Shown here piece after piece: positions 47,563 through 58,123 of a stretch of 61,058 bases of DNA (position 1 is its first letter; each line of letters opens with the position of its first letter). This DNA is from Coemansia sp. RSA 922 (lineage: Eukaryota; Kickxellomycota; Kickxellomycetes; Kickxellales; Kickxellaceae), in the NCBI GenBank assembly GCA_027577415.1, contig JANBQS010000020.1, positions 1-61,058 on the forward strand, in the 5' to 3' direction. The notes beneath the pieces are model-generated. The model had not been told where the DNA came from, ran no database searches, and saw only the letters and a list, made by a program, of their open reading frames with translations. The position numbers and the translations under genes were made by a program.

Positions 47563-48666
47563 TTGCCTGCGCTGAACTGCTGGCAAATTGACTGCCTAGA
47601 TGACAAAGATGATAACGGCGCCAGTCGCGCTGACTCGTCTCGATATTACTTTACAAAAGTCATCTGTGTCGCTGATCGTCTGTTTGGTCGTCACGCTCTC
47701 TGCTTTCTGGCCACTGCAAACAGACCTGCCAAGAATCTCAAGGTAGACAAATCGCTCGAAGCAACGGTTGTTATCAAGGATGCGTTTGCCTTTGCCAAAC
47801 CTATTGCAAGCGAGGATGACCGCGACGAGGCCAAGACGCCCAAGAAGATCCGGGCCACGTTCGAACGCAATAACCCCGATAGCATTCTTTACGCCAAGAT
47901 CGTGGTTGGCGGCCGCGTGAGATTCAAAAGGGGTGGCGAGACCATCGACGATACAACATCAACAATGTATGCGGGTGTCAACAGCGAGCTTTTAGCAAGT
48001 TTCCAGCGACTTACTCTTTCGTGCCCACAGGCGTATCGTAATGGAGTCAATTGGCGAGCCTCTACGCACCGTAAAGACGGCCAAGGAGTTTGTTGCCGTC
48101 ATTTGCGACGCTATGCAGTGCCACTACGCGACTGTGGACAAGTGCAAGATTTTGCACCGGGATATATCGGACAACAACATCCTGGTTGTAAGGATGAAAG
48201 ATGGCTCTGTGTGCGGGTTACTAATTGACTTTGACTGCGCAATAGACGTATCCAAAGAAAAGACAGAAGTGCGTGGCGAGATGACGGCACCTTCCCGTTT
48301 ATAAGCTTGAACAACCTCACCTGCTCTACAGTCCCGCGCACGAGTCTCGACGACTGGGAGTCGGTTTTGTACCTTCTATGCTGGTACACGACGATTGGCT
48401 GTGGCACTGGAATAGATAGTTCAGTGGTACAGGTGTGCCTCAAGGACCTGCCCATTGCATGGTGGCGTAATGGTATGCTAGACACTACTGTCAATACAAA
48501 GCGCTCGAATCTTCTCAAAGAGGATAGCTTTGAGACTGGTATTGTCGTCAGGATTGACAAAAAAAGGGACATGAATTTCAAGCATCTTGGAGTTTTTGCA
48601 CTTAGACTGTACAAGACCCTTTTCGAGAACAAGCTCGGTAAAGGATATCACAAATGTGACAAGTGA
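47563..48666 (+). pseudogene. FunK1 kinase pseudogene with two frameshifts
   Basis: Three successive frames carry one kinase. Frame 1 (to about 48020) has DRLFGRHALCFLATA and ERNNPDSILYAKIV. Frame 2 (about 48020-48285) has HRRIVMESIGEPLRTVKTAK, then the catalytic loop KILHRDISDNNILVV and LLIDFDCAID. Frame 3 has TFPFISLNNLTCSTVPRTSL followed by DDWESVLYLLCWY and runs to the stop at 48664. The second shift looks like loss of one G in GACGGCACC. The N-terminal family region is mostly missing. The catalytic residues HRD and DFD are still present, so decay is recent. Confidence 0.8.
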
Positions 48667-48865
48667 GGTTCTGTTTTAATAATAAAAATATATTCAACAA
48701 GAAACAAGAAGAAAAACTTACTTCTTCCCAGTCTAGTGCTAAGCGGGAAAAACATATAAATACTAAAAAGGATACTATGATGATCAGAGACAACTGAAGC
48801 TTGTAGTGACGTCACCTACGAGTGCTATGAGACAACGGATGTGAAGAGAAAAAGGTAGACCCATC

Positions 48866-49039
48866 ATGGCTGCATTTTTGAGGTATAGACAACATCGCAC
48901 ACGTGCCAGCGATGACAGCACCAGTACCATGAACCCATTTGCACTATGTGCGGAAAGGGTGGGAGGATATCTCGAAGGATTTGTTCGGTATAATCAACAA
49001 GACCAAGGCGGAAATGGTCGAATGGAAAGATACTCCTAA
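48866..49039 (+). other. Short open frame or gene remnant, unrecognised
   Basis: A 57-codon frame (MAAFLRYRQHRTRASDD...) spans this stretch. An alternative frame in the same DNA gives HYVRKGWEDISKDLFGIINK and further charged residues to a stop at about 49052, which looks more like a real protein end. Which frame was coding is unclear. A TGACGTCA lies about 55 bases upstream at 48807-48814. Confidence 0.25.
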
Positions 49040-49509
49040 GCAGTCGCAGTGATTTTTGACCTTACCAGTACTTTTTATTAATAAAAATAAATATTTTGGG
49101 AGTTTATTGAGATATTATATACAAACTACACTTTGAATGGCCTGTTATTCCACACATGTCATATGCTAGCAAACTGAAAATTGTTCTATTTGGTTAGTCA
49201 GTTTGAAGCTGAGCTGGGCATACTGATGACATTGTTAAAATTCTACACTCACTTTCTTGCTTAAAACACAGCACAAGGGACTACTGTTAGATCTATTCTA
49301 CAAACTACTAATATCTGTTTTGGCAGCAGATCGAGAAATGCAATCTACTCCTCAAAGAATATGATTTCCCGCTTATGAGTCTACGTGAAAGGCCATGTAA
49401 TGGGCTTAGCAGATATAACATAATATCTATGTTCAAAATGCTGTACTATACTAAACGTTGACAAGATGAATAAAGTTTAATAGCCATCATTAACTGGATT
49501 CTGTATTTA
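49040..49509. other. Intergenic region
   Basis: AT-rich; no recognisable gene. It may hold the decayed 5' part of the ATPase-like pseudogene. Confidence 0.4.
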
Positions 49510-50164
49510 AAATGTTGATAACAACGTCAAGGACATACGCCTTATCCCAGGGTAAACAGCCAAAATTTGCAGCTCAATCGAGGCCTCAACAATGCGACAC
49601 TTACGATATGGCAATGACGCTCTAACAGATGCGCTTTGGTTCAATGCCAAGGAGGTCAGGAAGATGCTGGAGAACTGTACTGCGCAGTTCCCTGGGCTTA
49701 CCGAGTACCATGATGATGGCATAAACAAGATCTGCGACCTCTACAACGGATATTACATCGGCTGCTTCAGCGGCAAGTATAACCCTTGGTCGGTCTGCTT
49801 GTTTCTGCAAAAGCTATGCAACAATTTACGCCTATACTCACAAATCGACCAGACCACTGTCACAGGTGTCATCAAGTCTAGCGCACAACAGTTCTGGGTT
49901 AAAACTGGCTTGACCAAGCTCATTGTGGACCAATGCAAGCGATATCGCAACGAAGCCACTGATCTCCTGGACAAGCTGGTCATCGAGTACGAAGAGCGCA
50001 ACTACCAGTCAACAGAGGTACAGCTGGCACCACGGCCCGCCCTGCCAACATCCATATCACTTGGCGACGCTAACATTGCGACTTCATACTTTGAGGGCAG
50101 CCAGTTTTCTCGCGCCGTCTTTCTAAGCATTTGCCTTCAAGCTGGATACTTACCCACCGTGTAG
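49510..50164 (+). pseudogene. AAA-ATPase-like (PF09820-type) gene fragment
   Basis: The readable frame from 49592 gives 190 residues: ALWFNAKEVRKMLEN, DDGINKICDLYNGYYIGCFS, KYNPWSVCLFLQKL, then QQFWVKTGLTKLI. The order E-V-x-x-M-L, W/L-YNGY-x-IG, YNPWSV and FW-x-x-TG is that of the fungal and microbial AAA-ATPase-like family that often carries a PD-(D/E)xK nuclease domain. Upstream, NNVKDIRLIPG and a stop (about 49555) match the usual DNNVKKI segment, so the fragment continues in broken form. The Walker A part and the C-terminal nuclease are missing. Confidence 0.6.
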
Positions 50165-50365
50165 CATCCACTGTCTGAAAGCGAAATAAGGATCTTGTCC
50201 TTATGTGGCGCAACATGTTGAAAGACCTAGTTATAGGTGTTAGCTGAAATAGGGAGAGGTATTGATGGCTCTCTGTCAGAACGACATGCTGTGCTTACCT
50301 GAGCTGACAATTTCGCCCGCTGACTTCAATAGGGATCTGCCACTTTAAACTTACAAAATAAGTTG
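50165..50365. other. Intergenic stretch
   Basis: Nothing recognised. Confidence 0.35.
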
Positions 50366-50659
50366 CTACCCTATCCGGCATTTGAATCGACACAGAACAG
50401 TTAATGGATTGTACAAAATATAATGAAAAATAATAGTAGTGGACACGAAAAAGAAAAGAGATAAAACTTTCTCTAGCGGCACCTGAACTATCACAGCAGA
50501 TCTATCAAACAGGTAATCTGATCTGCCACCAAGCATAAAGAAAATCCAGGCGATGACGTAGGGAGAAGCCATTGTCATTGATACTGCGCCCATGGCTCTA
50601 AACAAGAGCAATATGGCTAGTGCGATTAAGATTGCACTGGTTATTGACAAGATATACAC
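50366..50659 (-). other. Possible membrane-protein exon or remnant
   Basis: A 98-codon open stretch without an ATG at its beginning encodes two or three hydrophobic segments (VYILSITSAILIALAILLLF, PYVIAWIFFMLGG, VLSLFFFVSTTIIFHYILY). A pyrimidine-poor CAAGGCATTAG precedes it on the minus strand and could be a 3' splice site, but no matching first exon was found. Unrecognised. Confidence 0.25.
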
Positions 50660-50770
50660 CTAATGCCTTGACAGACGCTCGCTTATTAAGTAGCTCACGT
50701 CCCAAATACTCGAGTACACAACAGCCTATTTTATTCGCATACTTTTACTATTAGGCTGTTTTGACACATT

Positions 50771-52399
50771 TTGTCCCTTTCTAGCTTTTTTATCAGCATT
50801 TTCCCGCAGTTACTAATATATGGTGCCTCGCTTGGCCATTTCACTTACTTTGGAGAAAGTTCAGCTTCGCTTGTGGAGTGCAAGATGTTGTTAAAGCCGT
50901 TGCTGTGGGTCTGTAGCAACTTTCGTGCTGTCACAGATCCACTTTATTGTCGCTGCTTTAGAATAACACTTGGCAGGATATCAAAGGTAGTACCTGAAAA
51001 GCTGGAAGGTGGATTAGGCCGCCTTGACCTTGGTCGCTCTTGTCATAATATGGCTAAAGAGCTGTGGATCTATGCGGAGGAGTGGGGCATTTACACTGGC
51101 GCCGTATTGAGGAAACTCTCTACGGCTTATGACAATAACTGTGCGTTTCCGCCAGTTTGCACATTTATATTCTTACTTGAATCGTACATAGGCGAGGACG
51201 CAAACGAGCTGGATTATTCAAACGAATCGGATTATTCAGACAAATCCAAATAATCGGTTAACAAATACGACGTGTATCGGGCGAACGTCAGCGCATTTGT
51301 GCTGTGGATAAAGCAGATGGTTCCTGTGGTCAACAAAATTAGGGCAAAGTTGGACAACTCCTTCAATCCGGAGAGTTCTAGTGAAGACCAATTTAACGCC
51401 TTGGTCTTGCAGCTCTATCAGCTTCGAACTCGCATTGGGTACAGTTGCCAAAGTAAAAGTGTTTCACCTGCGGTATCACTACTGGATGATATCCGAGACC
51501 TGGTGTACATCAGCCTCTGTAATGAATGCGGCAGCAACCAATTTGTGCCCCTGGCACGGCAGAATGCGTAAACACTGTAGCTCTTGTTTCTTGTGTCGCC
51601 TTATTTCAAAGATCTAGCTGGTCTAATTCAAAACCCCAATGGCGGCTATGTAACGTATCCATGTTTGCACGCCCTGAAGCTCCAGGAGTATAAATTACAT
51701 GGCATATCAAGGCGACCAGTTTTTTCTGGCGCTGTGCTATTTCCATTTCTTCGGTAGCTAATTGTTAGACCCACATGCCCATTTGGCGATGACACACTTT
51801 TTAGGGGCAACTCTGCTGCCCTAGAGAGTCTCACACTACAATCAGAAGACTTTTTTTGGTGCTTGTGCTTCGTCAACAAGACGTCTTCACACCTACCAGC
51901 CATTCAAAGCTTCAGTGTGTCAAATTTAGGCACATGTATACGCTTCTCCCAAACTGTTTAGCCACATACGCAGGAGCGATTGGGTTTGCTCTAAGCATTG
52001 GTTTGGGAGCGGCCGTGTGAGAAATCGATGGAGTACCACCTGGTGGCGAAATAATATCGGTTCTCTCATCACCTGGCAGACGCTCCTCTATTCAAGTTAT
52101 GTCGATGCCATGCACAAGACAATATTTGGCAAGCAATTTCATTGATCAAGTCATTAGCACTTTTATCGGATCTTTACGCGCCACTCCCAATTTTTGGAGC
52201 AATGCCTGATGATGTTAGAAGGACCAAGCTGCCCACGTATATGGCGTTTACTTATGCCCCGATGCGTGAGCGATTCAGGTGTTGGCATATCGAGCGCTAT
52301 ACGAGTAACGTTGAGTGCTTAGTGCTGCTGGCACTGATATGCTCCAATTTTGAAATTGCTCATTTTTGCCTGGTTTTTCCTGTGCCCGCTGCAAAGTGA
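50771..52399 (+). pseudogene. F-box-like family pseudogene, nearly full length
   Basis: Close relative of the intact gene at 23599, interrupted by several stops and shifts. Matching blocks in order: KMLLKPLLWVCSNFRAVTDP and LYC, ELWIYAEEWGIYTGAVLRKL, a stop at about 51252, ANVSAFVLWIKQMVP, FVPLARQNA then a stop at 51569, LIQNPNGGYVTYPCLHALKL, CPFGDDTLFRGNSAALESL, and finally KSLALLSDLYAPLPIFG and LVLLALICSNF. The whole length is represented, so the copy was once complete. Confidence 0.85.
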
Positions 52400-52823
52400 T
52401 TACGCAACATTGAATATATGATCTACTGCAAAACCGACGAGCTTGTAGTTGAGGTTAATTATTTGCTGTAAGACAAGGATAAACGCGAGGACAACAAACT
52501 ATTGATTTATAACGCCTTTACTGCTTAAGGCTGATGAGTATCCTACACCCAGGCAAATAAAAATACAAGAGTTCTAGTGAGAAAATGGAATATATTTGGC
52601 ACCCAGGACATTGAAACAAATTTAGAGGCTTTGTGGCTGTAAAGGTCACGGTTAATGTAGGAAAATGTAAATATAAAATTAATATTGATTCTACTCACTT
52701 TGCTAGCGTACCAATACGGCTGAGCTACTAATGTATCCTAGATAAGCACAGCCAGTACTTCCCAAGGAAGGTCGTTCTTCTTTAGAACGATTTGGTAAAC
52801 AGATTCATTGAACTATATGTCAA
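52400..52823. other. Intergenic region
   Basis: AT-rich; no gene recognised. Confidence 0.4.
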
Positions 52824-53288
52824 TCATCGCCAAGCACCTGATGTTTCCATAGCCACTGCTCCCATGAATTCTCTATCTTCCTGGCCGCCATACTTAAGCC
52901 GCTCAGCCTCTGTAGTGCTCGCGCTAAAGTTGAACGCCGTCTTATTGTCAATGAGTTCAGTGCCTAGCACGCCTTTGGTGCGTAGTTGGTACTTGCTGAC
53001 GTCACATGCAAACCACACAGGCAACCCAGCATTGATGGCCGAAACTGCATAGCGTTTAATGTCATCTACTGGCAAATTGATATAGTGCACCATATCTGCT
53101 CTCACCACTTTGTCCAGTAAATTGACCATGTACCTTTTCATATAGTCGTTACGTGGGTCATGGATCAGCGATACTGTGTTGGATCAGTCCTGCTTGACGT
53201 GGTCTTTGTAGAACTGCTGTGGAGGGATGTCCTCAAACTCTTGAAACTTTTTGTCCTTGTCGTAGATCGCCGATTTACTATCACCCAT
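52824..53288 (-). pseudogene. Bleomycin hydrolase (papain-like C1B peptidase) fragment
   Basis: From 53288 the frame reads MGDSKSAIYDKDKKFQEF, PPQQFYKDHVKQD, a TGA at about 53186, then NTVSLIHDPRNDY, VNLPVDDIKRYAVSAINAGLP-like INLPVDDIKRYAVSAINAGL, PVWFACDVSKYQ and TAFNFSASTTEAERLKYG. These are the conserved central segments of bleomycin hydrolase. The catalytic Cys region before and the His/Asn region after are missing; similarity ends after RLKYG. A single TGA in an otherwise clean frame plus truncation at both ends marks a fairly young fragment. Confidence 0.8.
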
Positions 53289-53403
53289 GTGGTGATTAGC
53301 CAACCTTTGTTTGTTCTTTAGACGACCATACATGTGTTGTCGGTTCTTGCTGCGGTTCTTGCTGCGGTTTCCTTTTCAGTTCTTTGGAGTGAAGCACTAA
53401 AAG

Positions 53404-53424
53404 AGGGGGGAAAAATTCCCCCCT
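53404..53424. repeat. Perfect G6/C6 inverted repeat
   Basis: AGGGGGGAA, loop AAA, TTCCCCCCT: nine-base arms with a three-base loop, upstream of the ABC transporter gene. It could form a strong hairpin if transcribed or extrude as a cruciform. Confidence 0.6.
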
Positions 53425-53697
53425 TTGATAGCAAACGGCACAGTACTCTTTTAAAACAAGTAAAAAAAAATGATGTTCAAAGGAATTCAAAGAAAACCTG
53501 GCTGGGCTGCGGCCACAGTCAACATGCTTTTTTCTCAAGGATTGGAGCAGCGTCCACACTTAAAACCCCTTGATGTTTCCCCGGCTCTTGTTCTGGTCCA
53601 GTATTCCTCTTGTGTCCACTTATTCTTTTTTTCAGACTACTTTTTTGCTTCTTTCTTTCTTGATATAGATATTTCTCTTGGAGGCTCTTTGGTACGC

Positions 53698-56600
53698 ATG
53701 TTTTCTCTACTCAGTGGCATGGCCTACCCGGCTGCTGATGCCGCTGTAGCACTTACAGCAATGTATTTAGTCGCACGGGACAAGCGTGTACTTTCATCGC
53801 AACTTGCCAGTCCCTTCTCGCACATTGCCAGTGCTCTTTTAGTTATTCTCGCCACTAGCCACTTTTCTGGGCATAAAAGGACACTCAACCAAGTTGCCTC
53901 GTTTGCTCTGCCCTTGCTGGGTGCTCACCCTTCAGGATACGCCCTCTTTCAACTTGCCAACGCCTTTGGCATCTACCGTCTGCTTTGCAGCAATGTCGGC
54001 CTACTCCAAGGCTCTCTAGGCGTATTGCTTTACCTATGCCTTGTTCTGGCTAACCTTAACCTCTCAAATCAGACCCAGCTGAAAACAATCATGCAAGACG
54101 TTTCCTTTGCTCAAGTACGTTATTATAACGCCTTGCAAAAGCTACGTGAGCTAACTCTAGATGACTTGTGGCCTGTGCCCGAGAGATTCCAGCTGCGTAA
54201 TGCCTATGCTGAGCTAACTATCAATACTAACGAGTCATTGTTTCTTATCAGGGCAATTATTCGCATGGTATGGAAGCCTATGATTCCCATCCATGTGGCA
54301 GGTATGCTGTTCAAACTATTGCCAATTATGAAGACAATGCTGAACGGTTATATTTACCATTGCCTTGACTCCTCTGATAGCGCTGTCTATTACAAGGCAT
54401 ACATGGCAGCAGTAGGAATAATTCTGATTGAGCTTTTGGATATGCAGAAAAAGCATTTAAAGGAATATATAGACAAGGAAAAGGCTAGAGTTAAGAACGT
54501 TTTGGGGCTGGAGCTAGTACGCAAGCCTCTAATGCAACCTGGATTGAAGAGAATCCCCTTGAGGTGGGATTTTAGAACAGTACAAATAATGGTCAATAAT
54601 GTCCAAGATCTACAAGACATTATTCCTTACGTTTTTGGTACACTAGCAACCGTGCTACCTATCTACCACCAAGTAGGCTGGTATGCGTTTATACCACTGC
54701 TTGTATCTTCGAGTGTTAATATGTTTGACTGGGCATTCAAGCGTTTGATGGGTAGTGCATATGATTGGGATCCAAGCTGTGGGTTTTACCAGGGTGACAC
54801 TATTGAATCTATTTATTTCAGTATCAAGACTGTAAAAATGTTTGGATGGGAGCGCATGTACACGGATCCAAAGATAAGGAGACCCCTTGAGTCGTTTAAA
54901 AACCTTCCGTGGTATGCGCCTGCTGTGCTATTCGTATTTAGGGCGATAAGATTTGCCACCAGGTTGACGACTGACTTGTCAATGTATATTACTGTTGTAA
55001 TGTATCTAAAGACAATGTCTTCTACAGAATATGCCATGACCAACTCACAATTGCTAGAAATGACTGAACATATTAGCACCATGCGTTGGAATGTTGTAAG
55101 GATTGCCTGGCAAATGGGCAAGGTTACAAAGCTAATTAAAGACGCCACTAGCCTTGAACATTTATTCCGAGGCGAGACATTTAATACCATCTCACATGTA
55201 GGACTTGGTGAGTCCGATATTGTGCCATCAATTACCATGGACAACTGTGGCTTTAGATGGAAAAAGAATCCCAGTATTCTGAAAGAGGTTACCATAAATG
55301 TAACTGCAGGCGAACTAGTTGCTCTGGTTGGCAAGACAGGCTCTGGAAAGACATCTCTATTGTTGGCCATGTGCAGAGAGCTGGAGATGACTAAGGGTAT
55401 TGGTGCTGTGGTTGGAAGAATTGGCTATATGGAGCAGTCGCCATGGATCATGAACGACACTATGCGTGCAAACATTCTATTTGGTCGCGAGTTTAACGAG
55501 GAGTACTACTGGAAAGTTATTCACGCCTGTGCATTGACTCGGGATTTGGAGTCATGGCCCGACAGCGATATGACCATGATTGGAGAACGCGGAGTCAACA
55601 TTTCTGGTGGACAGAGGGCTAGACTAGCTTTGGCCAGAACTGTGTACTCGCAGGCCGATGTTTATATTCTGGATGATCCATTGTCGGCAGTTGATGCCCA
55701 TGTCAAGCGCCACATTCTGGATAATGTCATCTTGAGCTCTGGGTTGCTGGGAAACAAACTGCGCATTATTACTACGCACTCTGAATCCATGCTGCCATTC
55801 TGCAACCAAGTTATCACAGTCGGCGATAAAACGACATCAGTTGTCTACCAGGAACCCAAGGAGCACCAGTATATTGCCTCTGTTGCTGCCGTTGAGATTG
55901 ATGATGTTTGTAAATCTAATTCAACTGAAACCGACACAGACTCCTCTACGATAGCTTTGACCACTGATGCTGATCCCCAAGCAACTACTTCTGATGAAAC
56001 ATTATCAAAATGCTCAGAAGCTGACGAAGATCAACTACCACAGCAGAAGCGTACACTACTAGATAATGCAAAGTATGTGTTTAGACTCTGTGGTTGGCAT
56101 ATTATTGCTACCACTATAATACCCGCGATTTTCAAGCCCATTGCAAGTTTTATTTTGGAGGGGTACAACATTGCCGCGCTGAAGGAGAATGCAAAGTCCA
56201 ACATTGTCAGCCACGATGCAGTGCTGTGGTACTTAAAGGTTTGCCTGCTAAAGACCGCTACAAGTGAGATACTGCTTTTAATTGAAAGATATGTTGGTGA
56301 CATGTTTTCTGAGGAAAAGCTAGAAGTTGACATACAGAATGATTTTGTGCGCAGTCTAATTTATGCTCCACTATCGCTAATTGAAAGGGTAGACCGGTAT
56401 GATATTGAATCTGTGCATGATGATGGCTCTTCCACTATGGCATACGAAATTCCAGAATATTTGTGCTCAGAGACAGCAAATGTAATCAACTCAATGCTGA
56501 CTATTTGGCGCTCAGCGCTGGCAACACCCCAGTTGCTTATTATTGTGCCGTTAGTTGTTTGGGCACGTACTATGGTTAGCAGGTTCACAAGCCCTGCATT

Positions 56601-58017
56601 AGGCTCACTGCGCCGCATGAGTCGAGAAGTGAGCAGCAAGCATTCGCAGACTGAGAGCATTATCAATGGTGGAGGTCTTATGATTCGTATGTTTGGCGTA
56701 GAGTCACATTACATGTCACGCTACACCTCTGACAAGGACGAAGAGGCAAAGATCACACAGCCAACAAAGTCTGCAAGCCTGTTGTCTGAAATGGCTACTA
56801 TCAGTATTAGCTTTGCTGGAAAATTTTTGACTACATGCTCGGCAATTACACAGTCTCATTTGACAAAGTACAAGGCCAGCTCAGGTCAGCTGAGGTTGTT
56901 CCAGGACGATGTAGACTGCATGATCCACAATGTTGGAATGCTGGTAAAAATTCCCAGCCGCCTGCAGCAGTTTTCAGAAGACGTTGGCACATTCCGTCAG
57001 TACGCCGATCTTGAGCCAGAGGGGCCGTATATTGTGGAAGATTGCCGTGTACCAAGCGAGTGGCCCTATAGTGGAAATTTCGAGTTTAAGAACCTCTCTG
57101 TCAAGTACGGAGCAAACCAGGACTATGCTCTAAAGAATCTCAATTTCACTGCTCGTCCCGGAGAAAAGATTGGAATCGTTGGACGTACTGGTGCTGGAAA
57201 GTCGACATTGGCCAAGGCTATATTCCGACTGCTTAACAAGAACGTTGAAGGATCAATTGAAATTGACGGTCATGACACTGCAAAGTTTGGTGTGGGGGAC
57301 TTTCGACCCAAGTTGGGCATTATTCCGCAAGAGTCGGCTATGTTTAGCGGGACTGTCAAGCGGAACTTGGATCCATTATATGAGTTTACCATTGAGGATA
57401 TGTGGGCGGCAATGATCAAGTGTGGCGTTGCAGAGTTGATTGATCCTAATCGCAAGCACAAACCAGCTAGATTGACTAGCCAGACATCTATTGCGAGCAG
57501 CAATAATAACGGTAATACTGCAGTGGAGAGCGAGATTGAGGATGAAGAGGAAGAAGAGGATGAAGAGGCAAAGTATATAAGATTAAGATGGGAGAATTCC
57601 GGCTTGATGATGCGGGCAGTATTGCTTCTATTTGCAAAAACCCCTGAAATGGAACACGAAAGAACTCCAGCGACTGGAATCAACAAGTATCTGATACAAG
57701 ACAGAGAAGGATTTAGCAATGGTCAGAAGCAGCTATTTAGCCTGTGTCGTGTAATTATGCGCAAGCACAAGGTTTTGATTTTAGATGAGGCCACTGCTGA
57801 CGTGGATCAGGAGACGGACCGCAAGATGCAAGAGCTTATCCGCAGCGAGTTTAGCGACAGCACTGTGCTTACCATTGCTCATCGCCTGGACACTATTATG
57901 AACAGCGACAGAATTATTGTCATGGAGAAGGGCGAAATTGTTGAAATGGGCCCTCCCCAAGAACTGATAGCCAACGGCGGAAAGTTTGCAGAGCTCGTCC
58001 AAGCCAACGAATTTTAG
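53698..58017 (+). CDS. ABC transporter, ABCC/MRP type (full transporter)
   Basis: About 1439 residues from the ATG at 53698. An in-frame ATG at 53470 would add 76 residues, but that stretch is T-rich and looks like leader. Layout: an N-terminal hydrophobic region (TMD0-like), TMD1, NBD1, TMD2, NBD2. NBD1 has Walker A GKTGSGKTSLL (about 545), signature NISGGQRARLALAR (about 633) and Walker B VYILDDPLSAVD. NBD2 has Walker A GRTGAGKSTLAK (about 1161), signature FSNGQKQLFSLCR (about 1339, Asn in place of Gly) and Walker B VLILDEATADVD. A polyacidic insert (EEEEEDEE) lies inside NBD2 between the Q-loop and signature. ABCC proteins export conjugated drugs, metals or glutathione from the cytosol or into the vacuole. 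Confidence 0.9.
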   Translation: MFSLLSGMAYPAADAAVALTAMYLVARDKRVLSSQLASPFSHIASALLVILATSHFSGHKRTLNQVASFALPLLGAHPSGYALFQLANAFGIYRLLCSNVGLLQGSLGVLLYLCLVLANLNLSNQTQLKTIMQDVSFAQVRYYNALQKLRELTLDDLWPVPERFQLRNAYAELTINTNESLFLIRAIIRMVWKPMIPIHVAGMLFKLLPIMKTMLNGYIYHCLDSSDSAVYYKAYMAAVGIILIELLDMQKKHLKEYIDKEKARVKNVLGLELVRKPLMQPGLKRIPLRWDFRTVQIMVNNVQDLQDIIPYVFGTLATVLPIYHQVGWYAFIPLLVSSSVNMFDWAFKRLMGSAYDWDPSCGFYQGDTIESIYFSIKTVKMFGWERMYTDPKIRRPLESFKNLPWYAPAVLFVFRAIRFATRLTTDLSMYITVVMYLKTMSSTEYAMTNSQLLEMTEHISTMRWNVVRIAWQMGKVTKLIKDATSLEHLFRGETFNTISHVGLGESDIVPSITMDNCGFRWKKNPSILKEVTINVTAGELVALVGKTGSGKTSLLLAMCRELEMTKGIGAVVGRIGYMEQSPWIMNDTMRANILFGREFNEEYYWKVIHACALTRDLESWPDSDMTMIGERGVNISGGQRARLALARTVYSQADVYILDDPLSAVDAHVKRHILDNVILSSGLLGNKLRIITTHSESMLPFCNQVITVGDKTTSVVYQEPKEHQYIASVAAVEIDDVCKSNSTETDTDSSTIALTTDADPQATTSDETLSKCSEADEDQLPQQKRTLLDNAKYVFRLCGWHIIATTIIPAIFKPIASFILEGYNIAALKENAKSNIVSHDAVLWYLKVCLLKTATSEILLLIERYVGDMFSEEKLEVDIQNDFVRSLIYAPLSLIERVDRYDIESVHDDGSSTMAYEIPEYLCSETANVINSMLTIWRSALATPQLLIIVPLVVWARTMVSRFTSPALGSLRRMSREVSSKHSQTESIINGGGLMIRMFGVESHYMSRYTSDKDEEAKITQPTKSASLLSEMATISISFAGKFLTTCSAITQSHLTKYKASSGQLRLFQDDVDCMIHNVGMLVKIPSRLQQFSEDVGTFRQYADLEPEGPYIVEDCRVPSEWPYSGNFEFKNLSVKYGANQDYALKNLNFTARPGEKIGIVGRTGAGKSTLAKAIFRLLNKNVEGSIEIDGHDTAKFGVGDFRPKLGIIPQESAMFSGTVKRNLDPLYEFTIEDMWAAMIKCGVAELIDPNRKHKPARLTSQTSIASSNNNGNTAVESEIEDEEEEEDEEAKYIRLRWENSGLMMRAVLLLFAKTPEMEHERTPATGINKYLIQDREGFSNGQKQLFSLCRVIMRKHKVLILDEATADVDQETDRKMQELIRSEFSDSTVLTIAHRLDTIMNSDRIIVMEKGEIVEMGPPQELIANGGKFAELVQANEF

Positions 58018-58123
58018 AGTGCCTCCAAAGCGTTTAGTTAATTGGTATATTTGATTTAACAAATACAACACCGCAAATAAATATAGACAAGTAGACATCA
58101 ACAGTAGATTACATTTGGACATG

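Noticed and set aside
53470..53697. 76-residue N-terminal extension of the ABC transporter
   Set aside because: In frame from an ATG, but the DNA is T-rich like other leaders here and the peptide does not resemble the start of ABCC proteins; the ATG at 53698 is preferred.
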